From the NCBI GenBank assembly GCA_963764525.1, contig CAVXTC010000016.1, forward strand, positions 186,001-250,000: a stretch of 64,000 nt of DNA, given 5' to 3'. Origin of the DNA: DATDIC01 sp963764525 (GTDB lineage: Bacteria; Pseudomonadota; Alphaproteobacteria; Acetobacterales; Acetobacteraceae). Each line of letters opens with the position of its first letter. The stretch's first letter is position 1. The notes under the pieces are model-generated. The model ran no database searches and was not told where the DNA came from. It worked only from the letters and a program-made list of their open reading frames with translations. Position numbers and translations under genes: made by a program. Shown here piece after piece: positions 56,057-64,000 of the stretch.

Positions 56057-58007
56057 TCACCGCCAGATCAGGAAGACGCCGACCAGGACGACCAGTCCGA
56101 TCAGCATGACGAAGGCATAGACGGCGATCGAGCCGGTCTGGATCCTGACTGCGCCCTTCGATCCATCGACGGCGAGCTCCGCCAGGCCATTTGGCACGCC
56201 GTCGATCAGGGTGGCGTCGCCGGTCTGCCAGAGCAGGTGCGCGATGCGAAAGGCGGGGCGAACGAACAGGAAGTCATAGAGCTCGTCGAAATAGCATTTG
56301 TTCAGAAAGCAGCAGATAGATCGGCCGGAACGTGTTGGCGAGCCACACCGGGAGCGAGCGGGTTGACCATGTAGAACCAGTAAGCGGTGGCGATGCCGGC
56401 TACCGTCGACGAGCAGCGGAAGCGCGTACCAGCGCCGCGGGCAGGTTCTCCATCGGCGCCATGACATGATTGTCACGCGGCGATCAGGATCGTATGGCGC
56501 CAATAGTCTGCCATCCCAGTGCCGACGAACCAAGGACCGTGCAGGAGGAAGCCCGCCACCGTGCGCCGAGTCGCGAGCACCAGTCAGCGGCTCCGGTCAT
56601 CACCCGGCGGGCTTTCGTGCGATGTGCGCACTGCACCGCCGTCATGCGCGGCTTGCCGTGGAACACCAGAAGAGATTCGCGGAAGATGTAAACGCGGTGC
56701 AGAATGTGGCCGACCAGCCCGGCGATGTAGCCATAGAAGCGAGGCAGCCGCTGCGGGCCGCAAAGGCGACGGCTATCGATCGCGTCATGCGACTAGTAGC
56801 CGGCGAACGGACAGATGCCGCCCAGCGAGAGCGACGCCGAACCAGAATGTCACGTAGGTGATCGGCATTTTGCGCCAAAGCCCGCCCATCTTGCGCATAT
56901 CCTGCTCTTCGTGCATGCGGGTGGATCACCGCACCCGCGCACAGGAACAGCAGCGCCTTGAAGAAAGCGTGGCAGATCAGCATGGAAGATCGAGGCTGGA
57001 TAGGCGCTGCAACGCCGGCTGCCAGGATCATCATGAAGCCGAGCTGCGAAACAGGTCGAGTAGGCGATGACTCTCTTGATGTCGTACTGCGTGCAGCCGA
57101 TCGTCGCCGCGAACATTGCCGTGGTAGCGCCAATCACCGTCGATGAAGGCAAGCGTGTCGGGCGCGTCGTTCATGAGCGGCGACATGCGCGCCATCAGGA
57201 ACACGCCCGCCGTCACCATCGTCGCCGCATGGATCAGTGCGGAAACCGGGGTCGGACCCTCCATCGCGTCGGGCAGCCAGACATGCAGGAAGAGCTGCGC
57301 CGACTTGCCCATCGCGCCGATGAACAGCAGCACCCCGATCAGCTCATCAACGCGGATGCCGAACAGCGCGTAGATCTCGTTCTGGTGCTGCGGCAGGGCC
57401 TGGAAGATGGCATCGAGCTGGATCGAGCCGAAGGTGAGGAACGTCAGCGCTATGCCGAGGGCAAAGGCGAGATCGCCGATACGGTTGACGATCATGGCCT
57501 TGATCGCCGCGGCACAGGCCGAGGGACGGTCATACCAGTAGCCGATCAGCAGGTAGGAGCAGAGCGCCGACGCCTTCCCAGCCGAAGAAAAGCTGCAGCA
57601 GGTTGTTGGCGGTGACCAGCATCAGCATGCTGAAGGTGAACAGGCTCAGATAAGCGAAGAACCGGTAACGCCTGAACTTGTCGTGCGCCATGTAGCCGAT
57701 GCTGTACACGTGGATCAGCATCGAGACGAAACGTGACCATGGCGACCATCGAGGCCGACAGCGCATCGTAGCGAAGCGCCCAATCGACCTGGAAGGTGCC
57801 GGCGTAGATCCACGGCCCGAGCGAGAGCGAGCCGGAAGGCGCGCCGCCCCATTCGAGTTGCACCCAGGCGAGTGGCCCGCAGGCCGCGGCCAGCAGCATG
57901 CATATGATGGAAACCGCCTGTGCCGCGCGATCGCCGATCCATCGGCCGAACAGGCCCGCCACCATCGCGCCGAACAGCGGCGCGAACACCGCGGTGATAA
58001 AGAGCAT
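56057..58007 (-). CDS. nuoL: NADH-quinone oxidoreductase subunit L (many frame breaks)
   Basis: The distal proton-pumping subunit of complex I. The gene spans 1,951 bases, the right size for ~640-650 aa. It must be read across several frames: MLFITAVFAPLFGAMVAGLF, FVSMLIHVYSIGYMAHDKFR, NNLLQLFFGWEGVG, then KSAQLFLHVWLPDAMEGPTP and VIGATTAMFAATIGCTQYDI. Later come VSQLGFMMILAAG, HAFFKALLFLCAGAVI and the C-terminal helix FVMLIGLVVLVGVFLIWR. Removing single bases near 57733, 57578 and 57138 restores three of the breaks; more lie between 56300 and 57070. Essential context and clean neighbours argue for a sequence-quality problem. Confidence 0.88.
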
Positions 58008-58018
58008 GCTCGAGCCTC

Positions 58019-58339
58019 TCAGCCTTTCATCAGGTTGACGTCCTCAACCTGGATCGAGCCGCGGTTGCGGAAATAAACGACGACGATCGCAAGCCCGATC
58101 GACGCCTCGGCGGCGGCCACGGTCAGCACGAACATGGCGAACACCTGACCCACCAGGTCCCCAAGGGCCGCCGAGAACGCCACCAGATTCAGGTTCACCG
58201 CCAGCAGGATCAGCTCGATCGACATCAGGATGATGATGATGTTCTTGCGATTCAGGAAGATGCCGAACACGCCGAGCACCAGCAGGATCGCGCTGACGAC
58301 CAGGTAATGCCCGACGCCGACCTGCAGCAACCCGTCCAT
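58019..58339 (-). CDS. nuoK: NADH-quinone oxidoreductase subunit K
   Basis: A 106-aa membrane subunit of complex I with three helices. The conserved Glu residues lie in NIIIILMSIELILLAVNLNL and LTVAAAEASIGLAIVVVYFR. Near-perfect family match and length. The start is 1 nt after the nuoJ stop; nuoL follows after 11 nt. Confidence 0.97.
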   Translation of the reverse strand: MDGLLQVGVGHYLVVSAILLVLGVFGIFLNRKNIIIILMSIELILLAVNLNLVAFSAALGDLVGQVFAMFVLTVAAAEASIGLAIVVVYFRNRGSIQVEDVNLMKG

Positions 58340-58340
58340 A

Positions 58341-59036
58341 TCAGTGGTCCCCCACGTGCTGGTGCTCGGTATAGGGGTCTTCGTCGATATCGCCGGGCTC
58401 GGTAGCTTTAGGACGAAAAATGCCGAGCGATTTCACGCCCGCGCCCAGGCCGGCCTCGACCAGTTCCAGCGTATCCTTCGATTCCCGGGCGGTCTGCACC
58501 CGAATGATCTGATGGCGGGAACGCCGGCGGTCGCGCAAGGTCAGCACGATAGCGCCGATCATCGCCACCAGCAGCACGAGCCCCGCCGCCTGGAACAGCA
58601 GAATGTAATCGGTGTAAATCAAGCGCCCGAGCGCCACCGTGTTCGACACACTGGCCGGCGCCGGCGCGAAACGAAGCTGCGGAACGCCGGGATGGAACTG
58701 CCAGCCGGCCATCACGAACACAAGCTCCGCCAGCAACAGCGCCCCGACCGCAGTCCCCACTGGCAGGTAGCGCTGGAAGCCACTCCGCAACTGGACGAAA
58801 TCCACATCCAGCATCATCACCACGAACAGGAACAGCACGGCGACCGCCCCGACATAGACGATGACCAGGATCAGCGCGAGGAACTCCGCTCCGGCCACCA
58901 GGAACAGCGCCGCCGCATTGAAGAACGCGACAATCAGGAACAGCACCGAGTGCACCGGATTGCGCGCACTGACGACCATGCCGGCGCACAGCACCAGCAC
59001 CGTCGAGAACACATAGAAGCAGATGGTCGGGTACAT
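58341..59036 (-). CDS. nuoJ: NADH-quinone oxidoreductase subunit J
   Basis: A membrane subunit of complex I, 231 aa with five helices in the first ~170 residues (VFSTVLVLCAGMVVSARNPV, FNAAALFLVAGAEFLALILV, then YVGAVAVLFLFVVMMLDVDF, which contains the pi-bulge helix). The C-terminal 50 residues are polar and rather long, ending TEHQHVGDH. Followed by nuoK after 1 nt. Confidence 0.95.
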   Translation of the reverse strand: MYPTICFYVFSTVLVLCAGMVVSARNPVHSVLFLIVAFFNAAALFLVAGAEFLALILVIVYVGAVAVLFLFVVMMLDVDFVQLRSGFQRYLPVGTAVGALLLAELVFVMAGWQFHPGVPQLRFAPAPASVSNTVALGRLIYTDYILLFQAAGLVLLVAMIGAIVLTLRDRRRSRHQIIRVQTARESKDTLELVEAGLGAGVKSLGIFRPKATEPGDIDEDPYTEHQHVGDH

Positions 59037-59048
59037 CGTCGGCAGCGC

Positions 59049-59538
59049 CTAGCGGTAGGGTGCGTCGATCTCAAGACGCCGGGCGATCTCGGCTTCCCAC
59101 ATGTCTCCGTTCGCCAACAGCTTCTCCTTGTCGTAAAAAAGTTCCTCGCGCGTTTCGGTGGCGAACTCGAAGTTCGGCCCCTCGACGATGGCATCCACCG
59201 GGCAGGATTCCTCGCACAGACCGCAATAGATGCATTTGGTCATGTCGATGTCATAGCGCGTCGTGCGGCGGGAGCCGTCGGCGCGCGGCTCGGCCTCGAT
59301 GGTGATGGCCTGGGCCGGACAGATCGCCTCGCACAGCTTGCAGGCGATGCAGCGTTCTTCGCCGTTCGGATAGCGGCGCAGCGCGTGCTCGCCTTTGAAG
59401 CGAGGGCTGAGCGGGCCCTTTCTCGTACGGATAGTTGATGGTCGCCTTCGGCCGGAAGAAGTAGCGCAGGGTCAGCCACATGCCCTCGATCAGCTCATAC
59501 AGCAGCAGGTTGCGGGCGGTGCGATCCAGAACGGCCAT
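59049..59538 (-). CDS. nuoI: NADH-quinone oxidoreductase subunit I (one frame break)
   Basis: Carries clusters N6a and N6b in the peripheral arm. The start is MAVLDRTARNLLLYELIEGM. The two ferredoxin motifs are CIACKLCEAICP and CIYCGLCEESCP. The break is at about 59416: one extra C in EKGP; removing it gives EKGPLSPRFKGEHALRRYPN and a 162-aa protein of normal length. The rest is typical (FATETREELFYDKEKLLANG). A sequence error is likely. Confidence 0.94.
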
Positions 59539-59551
59539 CGGTGCACCCTTA

Positions 59552-60565
59552 TCAGGCGGGGATCGGCAGGAAGCCGGTGGCAAGAAGGCCCCCGGCGGTT
59601 ATCACCAGCCATAGCAGGCTGCCCGGCAGGAACACCTTCCAGCCGAGCCGCATGAGCTGGTCGTAGCGGTAGCGCGGGAAGGTGCCCCGCACCCAGATGA
59701 AGACGAACAGGCAGAAGCAGATCTTCAGGATGAACCACAGCGGCCCGAGCGCCGGCCACAGTCCAAACGGCCCGAGCCAGCCGCCCAGGAACAGGATGCT
59801 GGTCAGCCCGCTCATCAGGATCATGTTGGCGTATTCGCCAAGAAAGAACAGCCCGAAGCTCAATGAGCTGTACTCCACGAAGAAGCCGGCGACGATCTCG
59901 CTTTCGCCCTCCGGCAGGTCGAACGGCGACCGGTTGGTCTCCGCCAGCGCCGAGACGAAGAACACGATGAACATCGGAAACAGCGGAATGCAGAACCAGA
60001 CGGTCTGTTGCGCCAGCACGATCCGCGACAGGTTCAGGCTGCCGGCGCACAGCAGGACGGAGACGATGACGAAGCCCATGGAGACTTCGTAGCTCACCAT
60101 CTGCGCCGCACTGCGCATCGCCCCGAGAAACGCGTATTTCGAGTTGCTCGCCCAGCCGGCGATGATGATGCCATAGACGCCGAGCGAGCTGATCGCGAAC
60201 AGATACAGGATGCCGACATTGATGTTGGCGATCACCCAGCCGTCGCTGATCGGGATCACCGCCCAGGCGATCATGGCAAGACTGAAGGTGATCATCGGCG
60301 CGAGCAGGAACAGAAGGCGATTCGATCCCGACGGGATGATCGTCTCCTTCATCAGCATCTTCAGCGCGTCGGCGAACGGCTGCAGCAGGCCGAACGGCCC
60401 GACCACGTTCGGTCCCTTGCGGATCTGGATGGCCGCCAGGACCTTGCGCTCGGCGTAGGTCAGATAGGCGACCATGATCAGCAGCGGAACCAGCAGCGCA
60501 AGCGTCTCGGCGAACACCAGACCGAGATGGCCGAACGGGGTCTGCCAGACGCTTTCGTTACTCAT
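59552..60565 (-). CDS. nuoH: NADH-quinone oxidoreductase subunit H
   Basis: The quinone-site membrane subunit of complex I, 337 aa with eight helices. Hallmarks are AYLTYAERKVLAAIQIRKGP, NVVGPFGLLQPFADALKMLM, then FFVSALAETNRSPFDLPEGE with SEIVAGFFVEYSSLSFGLFF, and the C-terminal WVRGTFPRYRYDQLMRLGWK. The start MSNESVWQT at 60565 is preferred over the upstream ATG-less extension to 60613. The nuoG stop lies just upstream. Confidence 0.97.
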   Translation of the reverse strand: MSNESVWQTPFGHLGLVFAETLALLVPLLIMVAYLTYAERKVLAAIQIRKGPNVVGPFGLLQPFADALKMLMKETIIPSGSNRLLFLLAPMITFSLAMIAWAVIPISDGWVIANINVGILYLFAISSLGVYGIIIAGWASNSKYAFLGAMRSAAQMVSYEVSMGFVIVSVLLCAGSLNLSRIVLAQQTVWFCIPLFPMFIVFFVSALAETNRSPFDLPEGESEIVAGFFVEYSSLSFGLFFLGEYANMILMSGLTSILFLGGWLGPFGLWPALGPLWFILKICFCLFVFIWVRGTFPRYRYDQLMRLGWKVFLPGSLLWLVITAGGLLATGFLPIPA

Positions 60566-60567
60566 CT

Positions 60568-62633
60568 CTATTCCGCCGCGACACGGGCCGGAGCGACGAA
60601 GGTCGCGGTGCATTCCGCCATCGTCGGGCTGGCACGGCTGATCGGATCGGTCTGATAATAGGTGTCCACCATCGGAGCGAACGGCGCGTCGGACAAGGCG
60701 GCGGCATCGCCGGCCGGGCCGGTCTGGTCCGAGCAGCCGAACCGCGGCAGGAAGCCCACGCGACCGAACACCGGGTTCACCTGCTCCAGCCGCGCGCGCA
60801 GCGTCTCGATGTCGTCATAGGGCAGCGTGTGGCCGGCCAGTTCGCTGGCGGCGCGGATGATCTTCCAGTCCTCGCGCGCCTCGCCTGGGGGATAGACGGC
60901 GAAAAAGCCGCGCTGCACCCGGCCTTCGGTGTTGACGTAGGTGCCATTCTTCTCGGTGTAGGCCGCACCAGGCAGAATCACGTCCGCCCGCGCGGCGCCG
61001 CGGTCACCATGATGCCCCTGATAGATCACGAATGTGTCGGGGCCGATGCGCCGCTCCGCGTCGAATTCGTCGGCGCCGAGCAGCCACAACACATCGACCT
61101 CGCCGCCCATCATCCGCGCCAGGTCCTTGCCGCGCGGACCTGGGAAAAATCCCAGGTCAAGCGCGCCCACACGCGCCGCGGCGGTATGCAGCACGTTGAA
61201 GCCGTGCCACTCCGAGGTCAGCCCGCCCATTTCACCGGCAAGCTGCCAGGCGACGGCAAGAACGGCGGCGCCCTCGGGCCGGGCGGTCGCGCCGGCGCCA
61301 AGGATCACCATCGGCTTCTTTGTCCCCTTCATCGCCTTCGCGAACATCGTCCGATCCGTCGAGCAGGCCGCGCAGCGCACTGGGTTCGGCCCCGAGATGC
61401 CGCACCGGGTAGGTCAAATCGGCCGCCGGTCCGACCATCGCGATTGGCAAGCCGCTCGCCAGCCAGCGCTTGCGGATGCGGGCGTTCAGCACCGGAGCCT
61501 CACGGCGCGGATTACTTCCAATGATCAGGATCGACTCCGCTTCTTCAATCCCGGCGATGCTGCTGTTGAACAGATAGAAGTCGCGACGCGACGGATCGAG
61601 CTGCTCGCCGCGTTGGCGGCAGTCGAGATTGGCGGATCCCAGCGCGGTCATCAGATCCTTCAGCGCCAGCATGCTCTCGGCGTCGCAGAGATCGCCGGCG
61701 ATCGCGCCGATCCGATCGCCCTTCACGCCCTGCAGCCGCTCAATGATCGCGCCGAACGCCTGCGGCCAGGTGGCCTCGATCAGCTTTCCGTTCTGCCGCA
61801 CCCAGGGGCGGTCGAGCCGCCGGCGTTTCAATCCATCAACCGCGAAGCGCGACTTGTCGCCCAGCCATTCTTCGTTCACGTCCTCATTCAGCCGCGGCAG
61901 GATGCGCAGCACCTCCGGCCCGCGTGAATCGACGCGGATGTTGGCGCCGACCGCGTCCAGCACATCGACGCTCTCTGTTTTCGTCAGCTCCCACGAACGG
62001 GCGACGAAAGCATATGGCTTCGATGTCAGCGCGCCCACAGGACAAAGATCGATGATATTGGCCGACAGCTCGGACGACAGCGCCTTCTCCACATAGGTGC
62101 CGACCTCCATGCTTTCGCCGCGCGAGGTGGCACCGAGATCATGCACGCCGGCCACTTCCGAAATGAAGCGGATGCAGCGCGTGCAATGGATGCAGCGCGT
62201 CATTACGGTCTTGACCAGCGGGCCGAGATTCTTGTCCTTCACCGCGCGCTTGTTTTCCTCATAGCGCGAAGACGCCGACGCCGTAGCCGAGCGACTGATC
62301 CTGCAGATCGCACTCGCCCCCCTGATCGCAGATCGGGCAGTCCAGAGGATGATTGATCAGCAGGAATTCCATTACCCCGCGGCGGGCGTCGCGCACCATC
62401 TTGGTATCGGTGTGAACCACCATGCCGTCGGCCACCGGCCAGGCGCAGGAGGCGATCGGCTTGGGCGGCGCTTTCTCGATCTCTACCAGGCACATGCGGC
62501 AGTTGCCGGCAACCGACAGCCGGTCGTGGTAGCAGAAGCGCGGGATCTCGATGCCGGCGGCCTCGGCCGCTTGCAGGACCGACGAGCCGTTCGGGACCTC
62601 GACCTCGATGCCGTCGATGGTGAGCTTCGCCAT
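60568..62633 (-). CDS. nuoG: NADH-quinone oxidoreductase subunit G (two frame breaks)
   Basis: The large peripheral iron-sulfur subunit, about 688 aa. The N-terminal 2Fe-2S ferredoxin domain has CYHDRLSVAGNCRMCLVEIE and CDQGGECDLQDQSLGYG; the 4Fe-4S sites include RCIHCTRCIRF and ANIIDLCPVGALTSKP. A molybdopterin-type domain (ILIIGSNPRREAPVLNARIR, AAYTEKNGTYVNTEGRVQRG) follows. Breaks are at about 62263 (one extra base gives GVGSSRYEENKRAVKDKN) and about 61362 (one extra base gives GSTMFAKAMKGTKKPM). Both are cured by removal of one base. Confidence 0.95.
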
Positions 62634-62720
62634 TATTCGCTCTTCCGCCAGGCTGCGAGCAGGTCGCCTACCGGCCAGCAGTATTTATTTCGGGTGAAGT
62701 GGCCTGCGATTGCCCAAACC

Positions 62721-62807
62721 GTCATGGCCGGCGAAGGCCGGGCATCCACGACGCTACGACCTGTGCTGCGGGCAAGGCTTGGATGGCCGGCCTTCGACGG
62801 GCATGAC
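62721..62807. repeat. REP-like hairpin (GTCATGGCCGG family) between nuoG and nuoF
   Basis: Arms 62721-62748 and 62780-62807 are inverted 28-mers with 3 mismatches. The outer ends are GTCATG and CATGAC and the inner core CGAAGGCCGG, typical of the dispersed alphaproteobacterial element with GTCATGGCCGG...CATCCA. It sits in a 200-base gap inside the nuo operon, where genes normally nearly abut. It could reduce read-through from nuoF to nuoG. Confidence 0.8.
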
Positions 62808-62833
62808 GCCGGATGTGCTCGAGGTCCACCGCT

Positions 62834-64000
62834 CTACTCCGCCGCCATCGGCATAGGCGGCACGCCGGTCCGCCGTTTGTAGGCGGCGATCCGCTCCTCC
62901 ATCACCGGGCGGAAATGCCGGATCAGGCCCTGGATCGGCCAAGCCGCCGCATCGCCCAGCGCGCAGATCGTGTGACCCTCGACCTGGCGCGTGACCTGCT
63001 CCAGCGTGTCGATCTCCTCGGGTTCCGCGCGCCCGGCCACCATGCGGTTCATCACCCGCATCATCCAGCCGGCGCCCTCGCGGCATGGCGTGCACTGGCC
63101 GCAGCTCTCGTGCTTGTAGAACTCCGAAAGCCGCGCGATCGCCCGGATGATGTCGGTCGATTTGTCCATGACGATCACTGCCGCCGTGCCGAGGCCGCTT
63201 TTGACGTCGCGCAGGCTGTCGAAATCCATCAGCACGTCGTCGCAGATGCTTTTGGGGATCACCGGAACCGAGGCGCCACCTGGAATCACCGCCAGCAAAT
63301 TGTCCCACCCGCCGCGCACGCCGCCCGCATAGCGGTCGATCAGCTCGCGCAAAGGGATGCCGAGCGCTTCCTCGACATTGCACGGCTTGTTCACGTGGCC
63401 GGAGATGCAGAACACCTTGGGGCCGCTGTTCTTCGGCCGGCCGATCGCGGCGAACCACGCGGCGCCGCGACGCATGATGGTCGGCGCGACGGCGATGCTT
63501 TCGACGTTGTTGACCGTGGTGGGGCAGCCATACAGACCAACCGCCGCCGGAAATGGCGGCTTCATCCGCGGCATGCCCTTCTTGCCCTCGAGGCTTTCGA
63601 GCAGCGCCGTCTCTTCCCCGCAGATATAGGCGCCGGCACCGCGATGCACGTACAGCTCGAAATCGAAGCCCGAGCCGCACGCATCCTTGCCCAGCAGCCC
63701 GGCCTCGTATGCCTCGGCAATCGCCGCTTCCAGCACGCGGCATTCGTTGGCGAATTCGCCACGGATGTAGATGTAGCAGACATGGGCCCCCATCGCGTAA
63801 GACGCGATCAGGCAGCCTTCGACCAGCTTGTGCGGGTCATGGCGGATGATGTCGCGGTCCTTGCAGGTGCCGGGCTCGCTTTCATCGGCGTTGACCGTCA
63901 GATACGCCGGCCGCCCGTCCGACTGTTTCGGCATGAACGACCATTTGAGGCCGGTGGGAAACCCCGCCCCGCCGCGTCCGCGCAGGCCCGACGCCTTGAT
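62834..64000 (-). CDS. nuoF: NADH-quinone oxidoreductase subunit F, C-terminal part (cut by window edge)
   Basis: The NADH- and FMN-binding subunit with cluster N3. 388 codons are present, running off the right edge at GLRGRGGAGFPTGLKW, the start of the NADH-binding glycine loop. FMN contacts are in VNADESEPGTCKDRD; GEETALLESLEGKKGMPRMK and the N3 cysteines SCGQCTPCREG follow. It ends PPMPMAAE at 62834. Only about 45 N-terminal residues are missing. Confidence 0.97.
   Translation of the reverse strand: MKASGLRGRGGAGFPTGLKWSFMPKQSDGRPAYLTVNADESEPGTCKDRDIIRHDPHKLVEGCLIASYAMGAHVCYIYIRGEFANECRVLEAAIAEAYEAGLLGKDACGSGFDFELYVHRGAGAYICGEETALLESLEGKKGMPRMKPPFPAAVGLYGCPTTVNNVESIAVAPTIMRRGAAWFAAIGRPKNSGPKVFCISGHVNKPCNVEEALGIPLRELIDRYAGGVRGGWDNLLAVIPGGASVPVIPKSICDDVLMDFDSLRDVKSGLGTAAVIVMDKSTDIIRAIARLSEFYKHESCGQCTPCREGAGWMMRVMNRMVAGRAEPEEIDTLEQVTRQVEGHTICALGDAAAWPIQGLIRHFRPVMEERIAAYKRRTGVPPMPMAAE

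Noticed and set aside
54580..56109. Long plus-strand open frame (509 codons) opposite nuoM
   Set aside because: It is a His/Gln/Asp/Arg-rich shadow of a membrane-protein gene in GC-rich DNA; nuoM on the other strand is certain.

Overview
The window is GC-rich, densely packed alphaproteobacterial chromosome. The content and order nuoFGHIJKLMN-coaX-rnj-DUF1467-proS-lolC-lolD-dnaE, the short (441 aa) prolyl-tRNA synthetase, SecB, and a glutaryl-CoA dehydrogenase point to Acetobacteraceae/Rhodospirillales. That assignment is inferred from synteny and family recognition; no database search was run.

Layout. 0-3.6 kb: hydantoinase A (cut by the window edge) with an SDR, then a DUF4160/DUF2442 pair directly against a tRNA-Val(GAC), then an N-formylglutamate amidohydrolase. 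3.6-6.2 kb: LysM protein and the phosphatidylethanolamine pair psd-pssA. 6.3-10 kb: LLM oxidoreductase, haloperoxidase remnant, Phd/VapC toxin-antitoxin and an MscS channel. 10-14.3 kb: minus-strand operon helicase-gcdH-RNA methyltransferase. 14.4-20 kb: secreted Pro/Tyr-rich protein, GH15, alaS, orphan mazF. 20-25 kb: eutBC with a pentapeptide-like repeat protein, patatin phospholipase, 3-hydroxybutyrate dehydrogenase. 25-28 kb: sugar-type ABC importer without its ATPase. 28-35 kb: D-amino-acid transaminase, EAL phosphodiesterase, iron alcohol dehydrogenase, amidohydrolase, CocE-like hydrolase. 35-42 kb: the accessory zone. It has an anomalous pyrimidine-rich tract, an MFS fragment, a phosphatase, XRE and phage-type HTH genes, a wrecked SARP/TPR regulator, and a cassette with a 49-aa peptide made of four 11-aa repeats followed by a hairpin and a DUF6065 gene. 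42-64 kb: core genes secB, dnaE, lolDC, proS, rnj, coaX and complex I.

A conspicuous property is the number of single-base frame breaks in genes that must work (dnaE, nuoG, nuoI, nuoL and many others). At nearly every site I resolved, removing one base restores the family-consistent frame. This looks like assembly error with an insertion bias, so I annotate most such genes as probably intact. A few loci look truly degenerate: the vanadium haloperoxidase remnant, the second VapC, and the MFS fragment. One break is a real 26-bp tandem duplication.

The most novel item is the 40.3-41.8 kb cassette: promoter with a dyad, structured leader, repeat peptide, a 12-bp hairpin that pairs fully only on the minus-strand RNA, then DUF6065 and a hidden membrane-protein frame. 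This layout resembles a precursor-peptide operon but no function is established.
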